From positions 62,001-126,000 of the forward strand of contig JAFEDS010000012.1 of the NCBI GenBank assembly GCA_018241505.1: a stretch of 64,000 nucleotides of DNA, written 5' to 3'. The translations under genes and the position numbers were made by a program. The DNA is from Pseudomonadota bacterium (GTDB lineage: Bacteria; Pseudomonadota; Gammaproteobacteria; Steroidobacterales; Steroidobacteraceae). The notes beneath the pieces are model-generated. The model ran no database searches. It had not been told where the DNA came from and was given only the letters and a program-made list of their open reading frames with translations. Below, piece after piece: positions 50,097 to 58,585 of this stretch; position 1 is the first letter of the stretch; each line of letters begins with the position of its first letter.

Positions 50097-52538
50097 GTGG
50101 CGGCATTCCTGAAAAGAAGGCGCGACTTCGGCTGGATACCCACAGTTGTGGTGCTGGCCGTTGTGCTCATCGCGGGCTCGCGCCTCATGTACCTGAGCGT
50201 GCAGCACCATGCTGCCACTGCACGCGCCGAGGCCACCAAGATCCTGGGTGCCTATGCGAGCAAAATCGATCCCGAGCTGCAGAAGCTGGGAGTGCTCGCA
50301 TTCCGGCAGGCCGCGGCGGCGGGCAAGGCGCTGGCCAATACCAACACGTTCACGTCGCTCGATTCCGTGCCGCTGCAATCCAACACCTTCTGGATGACCA
50401 ACGAGGACCGGGTGTCGAGCTCGCTGCCCGCGGATGCGAATGCCGCGGCCGGCATTGCCAGCGAGTGGGATTCAGCCGAGTCGGCGCGTCCTGTGCCGGG
50501 CGCAACCGTGTTGGGACCCCTGCGATTGGGAAGCCAGTGGCTCGTCGCGGCCCGCGTGCCGGTGGTGCCGGCCATTGCCGGGGTGGAGTCGCCGAGCCGG
50601 GGTTGGGCTGTATCGTATGGTGACCTCGATGAGATGATTTCGGGTGCGCACCTTGCGCGCCTCACCGATGCGGGCTACGACTTCGAGCTGTCCCAGGTCG
50701 AGCCGCGCAGTGCCCGGACGCGCATTTTCGTGAGCTCGAGCTCCGAACCGCTGGCGGATGCGGTCGCTATCAAGCTGCGCTTGCCGAACGGCTTTCAACC
50801 GGCGACCGCCGGCAGCTACCTGCAGGTCGCCATTCTGCCGCGCACCGGCTGGTATCCGGCCACGGAGTTGGCTTCGGACATCGGCTTGCTGGCCTTTCTC
50901 GCGTGGCTGCTGGCCTTCGGTACCCACGACCTGAGCCATGCCCTGCAGCGTTCGCGATCCGCGTTGACCGCGGCGCGCGCCCGTCTGCGCAATATCAACA
51001 AACAACTGGCTACCGAGATGCAACAGCGTCTCAGCCTGCAGGAAACATTCGATCACGCCCGTTTCCATGACGCCTTTACCGGGTTGCCCAACCGGCGGTA
51101 TTTCATGGACCAGTTGGACAGGGCACTGCGCGATGTGCGCACGAAACGGCGCCAGCGCGTTGCGGTGATCATCGTGGATATCTCGCGATTCAAGCTCGTC
51201 AACGACATGCTCGGGCATACCGCCGGTGACGAGTTGATGGTGCAGGCCGCGCGCCGTTTCGAGAAATCAACATCGGCGGTTGAAGGCGTACTGGCCCGTT
51301 GGGGCGGTGACCAGTTTGCCGTGCTGATTCTCGATGTCGCCTCCACCGACTCGGCCCTGGGAGTCGCGGGCGTTCTGCAGGACGAGCTGCGTTCGCCTTT
51401 CGAGCTGCGCCGTCACAAGCTGGTCGTGACCGCCACCATTGGAGTAACGACCGTCGATTCAGGCCAGCAGCGCGCGGAGGATGTGGTCCGCGAGGCTGAC
51501 ATCGCATTGTCGGTCGCCAAGCGGCAGGAAAACCAGAAAATCGTCCTGTACTCGGCCAACATGGCCGGCCAGGCCGCGTCCCTGGTCAGCCTGGAAGCCG
51601 ATCTGCACGTGGCGCTGGAAAAGCACGAGCTGCGGCTGTTGTTCCAACCGGTGGTGGACTTGAGAACCTATCGCATGGTGGGTGCCGAGGCGCTGCTGCG
51701 CTGGCGTCACCCGGTCGAGAGCGTGTTGGCGCCCGACAAGTTCATCCGGATCGCCGAGGAAGCGGGCCTCATGGTGCCGATCACCCGTTGGATCATCCTG
51801 AGGGTGATCAAGCTCGCGGGTGAGTGGCTGCGGCGCCTGCCCGCCAACCAGAAATTCTTTGTCAGTGTGAACATGTCGCCCACCGCGCTGCGGGACCCGG
51901 GGATGGTGGAGTACATCGGCTCGCTGTTGCGCGAGACGCAGCTACCTCCGTCCGTGCTCAAATTCGAGCTGACGGAAGCCGCTCTCATCAGCAATGTGGG
52001 AGCCGCGCGCGAGACATTGGAGCGCCTGCACGCCATGGGCATAGGGCTCATGCTCGATGACTTCGGGACAGGTTATTCCTCGCTCAGTTACCTGCAGTTG
52101 TTTCCGTTTGATTTTGTCAAAATCGACCGGCCGTTCGTCAACACGGGCCCGCAGGACAACGCCAACACCGGCATGATGGCCGCGATGGTGCAAATGGCCG
52201 GCAGCCTGAATCTCACGGCGATTGCCGAGATCATCGAGACCGAGGCCGCGGCGCGCGCCCTGCAGGAAATGGGCTGCGAGTATGGTCAGGGTTACTACTT
52301 CAGCGAGCCGATCGAAGCCGAGCTCGCCCTGCAGCGGTTGCGAACCCAGCATCCGTTCCAACCCACCGTGAATACGGGTACGTTCGCTCCTGTTGCTTCC
52401 ACGGCTGCGACCGCGGCAACCGCAGCTTCTCCTGATGAGACAGTGGCCGTGAAGCCTCTGGACGTCGACGACTCGCCGACCATCATGATTCCCGCTACTT
52501 CACTCGGCTTTCCGCCGCCGGACGACGATTCGCGTTAA
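50097..52538 (+). CDS. Membrane GGDEF-EAL c-di-GMP protein with degenerate GGDQF site
   Basis: Protein of 813 residues, GTG start. Helices at 14-32 and about 258-277 enclose a periplasmic sensor domain. The GGDEF domain (320-485) has GGDQF at 403-407, so the catalytic Glu is lost and cyclase activity is unlikely. The EAL domain (500-750) looks complete: EALLRW (531-536), ELTE, DDFGTGYSSL (654-663), KIDRPF (675-680) and AEIIETEA. It should act as a phosphodiesterase, perhaps GTP-activated. A Ser/Thr/Pro-rich tail follows. Last gene of the operon; it would set local c-di-GMP for polymer export. Confidence 0.92.
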   Translation: MAAFLKRRRDFGWIPTVVVLAVVLIAGSRLMYLSVQHHAATARAEATKILGAYASKIDPELQKLGVLAFRQAAAAGKALANTNTFTSLDSVPLQSNTFWMTNEDRVSSSLPADANAAAGIASEWDSAESARPVPGATVLGPLRLGSQWLVAARVPVVPAIAGVESPSRGWAVSYGDLDEMISGAHLARLTDAGYDFELSQVEPRSARTRIFVSSSSEPLADAVAIKLRLPNGFQPATAGSYLQVAILPRTGWYPATELASDIGLLAFLAWLLAFGTHDLSHALQRSRSALTAARARLRNINKQLATEMQQRLSLQETFDHARFHDAFTGLPNRRYFMDQLDRALRDVRTKRRQRVAVIIVDISRFKLVNDMLGHTAGDELMVQAARRFEKSTSAVEGVLARWGGDQFAVLILDVASTDSALGVAGVLQDELRSPFELRRHKLVVTATIGVTTVDSGQQRAEDVVREADIALSVAKRQENQKIVLYSANMAGQAASLVSLEADLHVALEKHELRLLFQPVVDLRTYRMVGAEALLRWRHPVESVLAPDKFIRIAEEAGLMVPITRWIILRVIKLAGEWLRRLPANQKFFVSVNMSPTALRDPGMVEYIGSLLRETQLPPSVLKFELTEAALISNVGAARETLERLHAMGIGLMLDDFGTGYSSLSYLQLFPFDFVKIDRPFVNTGPQDNANTGMMAAMVQMAGSLNLTAIAEIIETEAAARALQEMGCEYGQGYYFSEPIEAELALQRLRTQHPFQPTVNTGTFAPVASTAATAATAASPDETVAVKPLDVDDSPTIMIPATSLGFPPPDDDSR

Positions 52539-52543
52539 CGCCG

Positions 52544-53977
52544 TCAATGGTGGCCCAGCGCTCGGAGCAACAAGTGGATGATGGCGAATGGAATCCCACC
52601 GAACAACATCGTGAGGGCCAGGGATAGCCAGACGAGCATCGGCAACAGGATGCCCACGCACACCACGAGGATGGCCAGGAGCGGCCCGATGATGAGCCAG
52701 AGTTTGAGTGGCATCTTCGCGGCCGGCGCGCGCGTTATATGGGCGCCCAGGGTGCCCAGCGCGCGCAGCCGCCGCTCGATCGAGGGAAACATCGGGACGG
52801 CGCTTCCTCCGAACACGCCGCTCTGCCGTCCCGCGTGGTCCGTTACCGACATGTGAGAAACCCACGGAGCCAGTGGCACGCTGCGCTGCTTTGTCATCTG
52901 CTCCAAGGCGCCGGCCAGCGTGTCAGGATCCCGTGTGAGGCGCACAGCGGTCGCATCGGCCATGTACTTTCGTTGTCGCCATGCGAACGACAACAGCGGA
53001 CCCAGTATGAACAGATTGACGAGCGCCCCCAGAAAGCCGGTTATTACGAGCGGCCCCGCGAGCGGCAGCCACAAAGACGCCCGGATTTTTTGCCACCGAG
53101 TCGGATTCGCCGGCTCCGGCTCTTTCTTCCCCTCATCGGCGAAGGGATTCGCGAGCTGCAGGACCAACTTGCGCGCACTGCGCGCGGTCGGTACGAGCGT
53201 CGCAACCAGGATCTGACGCAGATTGCGCCGCGCGTGTTTCTGGGACACCAGGCTCCCCAGCAGCGCGATCAATGAGAACAGGTTCATGCTCAGCGCAGCC
53301 CGGACTCCTATCTTCATGTCGCCATCGGCAATCGCCGCCACCAAGTTGGCCGCCACTCCTTCCATCTGCGCGCGATTCAACAGGCTCAACAGCCCTTGCG
53401 AGATAACGACGGTCGACTGTCGCTCGTCCGTACCGAACGCAACCGCGTCCACGATTGGACTGTCCACAATGAACACGCGTGGGGGTGGCAGTGCGGCAGC
53501 GATGGCCATCTCACTCACAACATTGCCAAATCGCTGCTCATCCAGCGCCGTCGGATCCGGCGCGCGGGCAGCCAGCTCGCCCGAATCGAATGACATGGAC
53601 AGGCGCAGTACCCGCCGCAGCGCATTCAGAACCAACCCCATCCACAGCAGGCCGGGCAGTGCCGCCATGAAGCTGAACGCAATCCAGCTCTCGACGTTCA
53701 TTTTCTCGGGCGCATTCAGCGCCCGGTCGAGCGCGTGACCGAGGCTCGGGACGAGATTCGGCGCGGGGACTACGAGGTTGAGGACATCGAGCGCGAGTGC
53801 CAACGCCGCGTAGAAGAGAGGCGACATGAGCACGGCGACAACCAACGCCACAACGACATTGACCGCCCGGCTGACAAAGGTAACCCGCCAGGCCGCGCGC
53901 CGGTGACGCGCAATCGCGGCAAAGAAGCTTTCCCGTTCAGCGGGCGTCCATGCGGTCCAACCCGTGTCTGTGGTCAC
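52544..53977 (-). CDS. M48-family protein without zinc ligands (pseudo-peptidase)
   Basis: Membrane protein of 477 residues with four to six helices, starting at GTG 53977 that overlaps the stop of the ABC permease (GTGA). The sequence aligns with HtpX-like M48 proteins ([30 protein letters not shown] ... MEGV). Where the zinc motif HExxH should stand it reads NLVAA (211-215), and the later glutamate position in REYLAD-type motifs is Lys ([12 protein letters not shown]). The three metal ligands are therefore gone. Some M48-like proteins have turned into structural partners; translational coupling to an ABC transporter suggests such a role. Confidence 0.8.
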   Translation of the reverse strand: MTTDTGWTAWTPAERESFFAAIARHRRAAWRVTFVSRAVNVVVALVVAVLMSPLFYAALALALDVLNLVVPAPNLVPSLGHALDRALNAPEKMNVESWIAFSFMAALPGLLWMGLVLNALRRVLRLSMSFDSGELAARAPDPTALDEQRFGNVVSEMAIAAALPPPRVFIVDSPIVDAVAFGTDERQSTVVISQGLLSLLNRAQMEGVAANLVAAIADGDMKIGVRAALSMNLFSLIALLGSLVSQKHARRNLRQILVATLVPTARSARKLVLQLANPFADEGKKEPEPANPTRWQKIRASLWLPLAGPLVITGFLGALVNLFILGPLLSFAWRQRKYMADATAVRLTRDPDTLAGALEQMTKQRSVPLAPWVSHMSVTDHAGRQSGVFGGSAVPMFPSIERRLRALGTLGAHITRAPAAKMPLKLWLIIGPLLAILVVCVGILLPMLVWLSLALTMLFGGIPFAIIHLLLRALGHH

Positions 53978-54735
53978 GCCTTGATTTTGTACCCGGTGCG
54001 GAAGATGGCCCAAACAGCCGCAAAGCACGCCAGCAGGAATACCATGACCATGGAGAAACTGACAACAATGTTGACGTCCGAGATGCCGTAGAAGCTCCAG
54101 CGGAAGCCGCTGATGAGGTACACGATCGGGTTGAACAGGGCGACCTTCTGCCAGAACGGCGGCAGCATGGTGATGGAGTAGAAGCTGCCGCCCAGGAAAG
54201 TGAGTGGTGTTACCACCATCAGGGGAATGATCTGCAGTTTCTCCCACCCGTCAGCCCAGATTCCAATGAGGAAGCCGAAGAAGCTGAAGGTGATGGCCGT
54301 CAACACCAGGGAGGCCACCATCCACACCGGGTGGGCGATATGGAAGTCCACAAACAGCCGCGCCGTAATGAGAATGATGGTGCCCAGGATCACGGATTTG
54401 GTTGCGGCCGCACCTATGTAGCCCGCCACAATTTCCCCTGTTGCAATGGGCGCGGACAGGATTTCGTAAATGGTGCCGGAAAACTTCGGCATGTAGATTC
54501 CGAAGGAGGCGTTGGACACGCTCTCCGTGAGAATCGAGAGCATGATGAGCCCGGGGACAATGAAGGCACCGTAACTGACGCCATCGATATGTGCCATGCG
54601 CGAACCGATGGCGGCACCAAACACAATGAAGTACAGGGATGTTGAGAGAACCGGGGAGAGGATGCTCTGGTAGAGGGTCCGCCAGGTGCGATGCATCTCA
54701 AAGAAATAGATGGCGCGAATGGCGTAGAGGTTCAT
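53974..54735 (-). CDS. ABC-2-type transporter permease
   Basis: Permease of 253 residues with six helices, typical of the ABC-2 family ([37 protein letters not shown] ... [32 protein letters not shown]). It pairs with the ATPase encoded directly upstream, sharing ATGA. Such exporters move lipids, polysaccharides or drugs. The pseudo-peptidase gene is coupled to its 3' end. Confidence 0.92.
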   Translation of the reverse strand: MNLYAIRAIYFFEMHRTWRTLYQSILSPVLSTSLYFIVFGAAIGSRMAHIDGVSYGAFIVPGLIMLSILTESVSNASFGIYMPKFSGTIYEILSAPIATGEIVAGYIGAAATKSVILGTIILITARLFVDFHIAHPVWMVASLVLTAITFSFFGFLIGIWADGWEKLQIIPLMVVTPLTFLGGSFYSITMLPPFWQKVALFNPIVYLISGFRWSFYGISDVNIVVSFSMVMVFLLACFAAVWAIFRTGYKIKA

Positions 54736-55658
54736 CGGCGGGCACTCACGAGGCTGACAAAAATATCCTCCAGCGAGCTTTCGCTGGTCTGCAGGTCCTT
54801 GATGATGATCCCGTGCTCGCTCAGTTTGCCCAACAGGCTCGCAATGCCGGTCCGCTCTCCCTGCGTATCGAACGTGTAGACGAGCTCGTTGCCGTCGCTG
54901 CTCAACTCCAGGCGCGCGTCGGCCAGCTCGGCGGGTACGCTTGGCAAGGGTTGCCGCAGTTGCAGAGTCAGCTTCTTGCTGCCGAGCTTTTTCATGAGCA
55001 CGGCCTTGTCTTCGGTCAGGATGATCTCGCCCTTGTTGATGACGCCGATCCGGTCCGCCATCTCCTGTGCTTCCTCAATGTAGTGTGTGGTGAGGATGAT
55101 GGTGACGCCGCTTTCCCGAAGCCCCCGGACCATCTCCCACATCGCCCGCCGCAGCTCGACATCCACCCCGGCGGTGGGTTCGTCCAGAAACAGGATCATC
55201 GGCTCATGGGACAACGCCTTGGCGATCATCACCCGGCGTTTCATGCCGCCGGACAGGGCCAGGATGCGCGAATCGCGCTTATCCCACAGCGACAGATCCC
55301 GCAGCACCTTTTCGATATGGGCGGGATTGGGAGCCTTGCCGAACAGGCCGCGGCTGAAGCAGACGGTGGCCCAGACGCTTTCAAACGCGTCAGTCGTCAA
55401 CTCCTGGGGCACGAGTCCGATCCGGGATCGCGCCGCACGGTAATCCCGAACGATATCGTGCCCGTCCGCCAGGATGGTTCCTTGCGTCGGATTGACGATT
55501 CCGCAGATGATGCTGATGAGCGTTGTCTTACCCGCGCCGTTGGGTCCGAGCAGCGCGAATATCTCGCCCTTGCGGATCTCGAGATTGACGTTCTTCAGGG
55601 CGTGGAAGCCTGAAGCGTAGGTCTTGGTGAGATTGGAAACGCGGATGATAGGTTGCAT
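54732..55658 (-). CDS. ABC transporter ATP-binding protein
   Basis: ATPase of 308 residues with Walker [11 protein letters not shown] (37-46), signature LSGGMKRRV, Walker [12 protein letters not shown] and the switch His in TTHYIEE. The C-terminal 70 residues form a short accessory domain as in DrrA-type exporters. It starts 15 bases from the divergent yheU-like start. First gene of the operon with permease and M48-like protein. Confidence 0.95.
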   Translation of the reverse strand: MQPIIRVSNLTKTYASGFHALKNVNLEIRKGEIFALLGPNGAGKTTLISIICGIVNPTQGTILADGHDIVRDYRAARSRIGLVPQELTTDAFESVWATVCFSRGLFGKAPNPAHIEKVLRDLSLWDKRDSRILALSGGMKRRVMIAKALSHEPMILFLDEPTAGVDVELRRAMWEMVRGLRESGVTIILTTHYIEEAQEMADRIGVINKGEIILTEDKAVLMKKLGSKKLTLQLRQPLPSVPAELADARLELSSDGNELVYTFDTQGERTGIASLLGKLSEHGIIIKDLQTSESSLEDIFVSLVSARR

Positions 55659-55673
55659 GAGCTATTGTACGAA

Positions 55674-55913
55674 ATGACGAGTGACGACGAACCCCAGGAG
55701 CCGGTATTTGTTCCGCACCGGGAGCTTTCGCCGGAAGCCCTCCGCGGTGTGGTGGAGTCTTTTGTGCTGCGCGAGGGCACCGAATACGGCGCGCGAGACT
55801 TCAGCTTGGAAGAGAAGCTCGCGCACGTTTATCGCCAACTCGAGCGCGGCGAAGCGCAGATAGTGTTCGACCCGGCGACGGAAACAATCGACATCATTCC
55901 AACCCGACGGTAG
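55674..55913 (+). CDS. YheU/UPF0270 family protein
   Basis: A 79-residue protein of the UPF0270 family. The central stretch VPHRELSPEALRGVVESFVLREGTEYG is almost the family signature (L-S-P-E-x-L ... E-x-F-V-x-R-E-G-T-x-Y-G). Members are small proteins of unknown function restricted mainly to Gammaproteobacteria. Start at ATG 55674. The 3' end overlaps the convergent EamA gene by 20 bases. Confidence 0.9.
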   Translation: MTSDDEPQEPVFVPHRELSPEALRGVVESFVLREGTEYGARDFSLEEKLAHVYRQLERGEAQIVFDPATETIDIIPTRR

Positions 55914-56775
55914 CCGTGCTCTGCCGGGCAGAGGCGGTCGCGCCGACTGAGGCGGCGATAATCAGGACGATTGCAATCCACTGGACCGTGGTCAGCCACT
56001 CATGCAGGTACACAGCGCCAACGAGCGCGCCGAAGGCAGGCTCGATGCTCATCAGAATGCCGAATGTTCGTGCGGGCATTCGCGTCAGCGCATACATCTC
56101 CAACGAGTAGGGCAGCGCTGTTGAGAGAATCCCGACAGCCAGCCCGGGAACCAGAACGCTTGGCGAGAACAGGACCATGCCCCGATCGAACAGGCCCGCC
56201 GGGACAATGAACAGGGAGGAGATCAGACTGCCGAGCGCCACGCTCTGCGTACCGTGGTCCGTGCCGGCCTTCTGTCCGAAAATGATGTAAACCGCCCAAC
56301 AGGCACCGGCCGCGAGCGCCAACAGGCCGCCCACCGGATCGATACCAACACCCAGGTTCGCGATCGGCAGCAGCAACAGCAGGCCGCCGGCCGCGAGCAC
56401 GATCCAGCAGAAATCCACGATCCGGCGCGATGACAGGACGGCAACCGCCAGGGGGCCGGTGAATTCAATGGCGACGGCGATTCCGAGCGGGATCCGGCTC
56501 AGCGACAGGTAATAGAACAGGTTCATTACGCCGAGGGTGATGCCGTACACCACGAGCGCACGCCAGTTGCTCGCATTCACGCGTGCGCGCCACGGGCGCA
56601 GAATCAGGCAGAGCACGATCGTTCCGAGGGCCACGCGGACCGCGACCATGCCGACCGGGCCGACCCTGGGGAACATTGTTTTCGCAATCGATGCCCCCAT
56701 CTGCACGGAAGCCATGGCCGTCAGAACCAGGGCAATGGGCAGCAGGGTCGAATATCGCGTCGAATGGTCTCTCAT
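55894..56775 (-). CDS. EamA-family transporter (RhtA-like)
   Basis: DMT-superfamily exporter of 293 residues and ten helices, two EamA repeats. The first repeat has QMGASIAKTMFPRVGPVGMVAVRVALG, and the second PARTFGILMSIEPAFGALVGAVYLHE, both typical of RhtA (threonine/homoserine exporter). Its physiological substrate here is unproven. Convergent with yheU and overlapping the first 12 bases of the rhomboid gene on the opposite strand. Confidence 0.9.
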   Translation of the reverse strand: MRDHSTRYSTLLPIALVLTAMASVQMGASIAKTMFPRVGPVGMVAVRVALGTIVLCLILRPWRARVNASNWRALVVYGITLGVMNLFYYLSLSRIPLGIAVAIEFTGPLAVAVLSSRRIVDFCWIVLAAGGLLLLLPIANLGVGIDPVGGLLALAAGACWAVYIIFGQKAGTDHGTQSVALGSLISSLFIVPAGLFDRGMVLFSPSVLVPGLAVGILSTALPYSLEMYALTRMPARTFGILMSIEPAFGALVGAVYLHEWLTTVQWIAIVLIIAASVGATASARQSTATVGLE

Positions 56776-57684
56776 GCCGAAATCTTCCGCTCGGTACGTC
56801 TGCGGGAATGCAACGAGCGGGCATTCATGCTGTATGCGGTCGGCATTGCAAGTGCCATTGCGAGAGATGGCGTAGATTTTGTTCTACTGGTTGATGAGAA
56901 CGATGCCCCGTCAGCCGCAAATCACCTGCAGCTCTACGAGCGTGAGAGCCTCTACAGGCCACCGCCGCCGCCCCCACCCCCGAAGCTCCATCCGCATGCC
57001 GTCCGAGGCAGCGTGGGCTATGCCCTCGTTGTCATTGGTGTTGCATTTGCGATCTCCGAGGGCCTGTGGCGCCTCGATGCTTTCGATGTAGGTGAGCTGA
57101 ACGCAGCGCTCGTACAGCAGGGCCAGTGGTGGCGGGTGTGGACAGCCCTGACGCTGCACTTGGATGGCCTGCATCTGCTGGCGAACACGGTATTCGGGGT
57201 CTGGTTCGGCTATCTTGCGTCCCGCCTCATGGGCGTAGGCAACGCGTGGCTGTTCGTTGTCCTGGGAGCCGGATTCGCCAATTGGGTCGAAGGGTACTTC
57301 GGGCCGCCTGGGCATCTGTCGGTGGGTGCCTCCACGGCGGTCTTCACGGCCCTGGGGCTGCTGTCGGGCTTTTCCTGGCGGACCCGATTGGCTTATCCGC
57401 AGCGCTGGGCGCTTCGCTGGGCACCGTTGGTGGCCGGGATTGTATTGCTCAGTTGGACCGGCACGGGCGGCGAGTCACTCGATCAAACCGGCACCACCGT
57501 CGGTAGCGGACAAACGGTGGACGTGCTCGCACACGCGTTGGGCTTTGCCGTGGGGCTGGGTGGCGGCGCGATTGCAGCATTGAAGGCCGCAACACGCATG
57601 TTGGATCGCGTGCCTCAGTGGCTCGCAGGACTGCTTGCGCTGCTACCCCTGGTCCTGGCCTGGGCTCGCGCGCTGAGCAGTTGA
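56764..57684 (+). CDS. Rhomboid-family intramembrane serine protease
   Basis: Protein of 306 residues. A soluble N-terminal part (1-65, Leu/Arg/Glu-rich) and a poly-Pro linker (66-73) lead to six or seven membrane helices. The catalytic pair is Ser190 in GASTAVF and His257 in DVLAHALGF; the HLLANTVF segment corresponds to the oxyanion helix. It cleaves transmembrane substrates. The ATG at 56764 lies 12 bases inside the EamA gene start on the other strand; an in-frame later start would remove the conserved N-terminal part. Substrates unknown. Confidence 0.85.
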   Translation: MVSHAEIFRSVRLRECNERAFMLYAVGIASAIARDGVDFVLLVDENDAPSAANHLQLYERESLYRPPPPPPPPKLHPHAVRGSVGYALVVIGVAFAISEGLWRLDAFDVGELNAALVQQGQWWRVWTALTLHLDGLHLLANTVFGVWFGYLASRLMGVGNAWLFVVLGAGFANWVEGYFGPPGHLSVGASTAVFTALGLLSGFSWRTRLAYPQRWALRWAPLVAGIVLLSWTGTGGESLDQTGTTVGSGQTVDVLAHALGFAVGLGGGAIAALKAATRMLDRVPQWLAGLLALLPLVLAWARALSS

Positions 57685-57688
57685 TTCT

Positions 57689-57919
57689 TCAGCCGGCGCT
57701 GCCGGCGAGAACCTTACGGAGCTGACCCAAGTCGTGCAGCTTCTGCGCGGCTTTGCGGAGCGCGGCGACGTTCGTGATTTCCGCATCGTACAAAGCCCGG
57801 TACTCGGCCTTGGCTTCCAGCCACTGGCGGGTGGTAATGCGCCACCGGTCAGCCATTGTGCCGCTCGAGGCGCTCGTTGCCGCGGCCTGCCAGCGATCAC
57901 CTGTCGCTTCAAAACTCAT
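57689..57919 (-). CDS. Small protein of unknown function (76 residues)
   Basis: A helical, Ala-rich protein: MSFEATGDRWQAAATSASSG, then WRITTRQWLEAKAEYRALYDAEITNVAALRKAAQKLHDL. Start at ATG 57919, with AGGA eight bases upstream; an ATG three codons earlier is possible. The upstream region is AT-rich with two small inverted repeats. It converges with the rhomboid gene. No family recognised, and composition fits a coiled helix pair. Confidence 0.55.
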   Translation of the reverse strand: MSFEATGDRWQAAATSASSGTMADRWRITTRQWLEAKAEYRALYDAEITNVAALRKAAQKLHDLGQLRKVLAGSAG

Positions 57920-57962
57920 GGATCCCATTCCTGTTCACTGTCTGCTACATATTGTTGAGTAG

Positions 57963-57991
57963 GTGCATTTTGCACATTGCATGTTACATGC
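57963..57991. promoter_or_regulatory. Two adjacent small inverted repeats
   Basis: GTGCA-TTT-TGCAC (57963-57975) and GCATG-TTA-CATGC (57979-57991), both perfect with three-base centres, lie 44 bases upstream of the small-protein gene. They could be operators. Confidence 0.35.
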
Positions 57992-58078
57992 CAACGACAA
58001 AGTGTTGACGGGCACGGGAAAATGTTGTGGTTGTGACGCAGGTATCAGTGCGTCGCCGGCCTGCGGGCGCGCGGGGGA

Positions 58079-58576
58079 TCAGCGCAACGCGCGCAGCATC
58101 TTCGGTGTTGCGAGCCAGGTGAGAGCCGCATGTCCGGCGCGGGGACGGCCGGTGAACGACACGCAGGCCACGGCGTTTTTCTTCATTTCAATGGGCAGAA
58201 GGCCGCCGCCGCCGAGCAGGCAGGCGCCCAGCAGTTGACCCAACTCGGGCTGGTGGCCGACGACGGCTGTCAACTTACCGCGGTCCTGGCTGAGCAGCTC
58301 GAGCACGGCGAGCGCCGGCTCACCCGGTGACAGCTCAGGCATTTCCTCGGCGGTGGGCCAACCGGCCACGTCCGTCAATATCCGGGCAGTCTGCCGGGCC
58401 CTGAGCAACGGACTGGTCAGCAGGCGCTCGGGCCGCGCCGTCAGCTTCTTCAGCCCGGCCGCCGCCTTGCGCGCGCGCCGGATTCCCGCCGGGGACAATG
58501 GGCGTTCGGCGTCATCTCGCCAGCGATTGCGGTCGCGGTCGAATGCGATCGCATGTCGAACTATCAACAGGTCCAT
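58079..58576 (-). CDS. sixA: SixA-like phosphohistidine phosphatase
   Basis: Histidine phosphatase of 165 residues. The catalytic His8 in IVRHAIA, an Arg in SPLLRARQTA, and the second His in VVGHQPELG match SixA, which removes phosphate from phosphohistidine in phosphorelay or PTS proteins. It lies nine bases behind the CYTH-CHAD gene on the same strand, an arrangement found repeatedly with polyphosphate-linked genes. Confidence 0.88.
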   Translation of the reverse strand: MDLLIVRHAIAFDRDRNRWRDDAERPLSPAGIRRARKAAAGLKKLTARPERLLTSPLLRARQTARILTDVAGWPTAEEMPELSPGEPALAVLELLSQDRGKLTAVVGHQPELGQLLGACLLGGGGLLPIEMKKNAVACVSFTGRPRAGHAALTWLATPKMLRALR

Positions 58577-58585
58577 TCAATCGAC

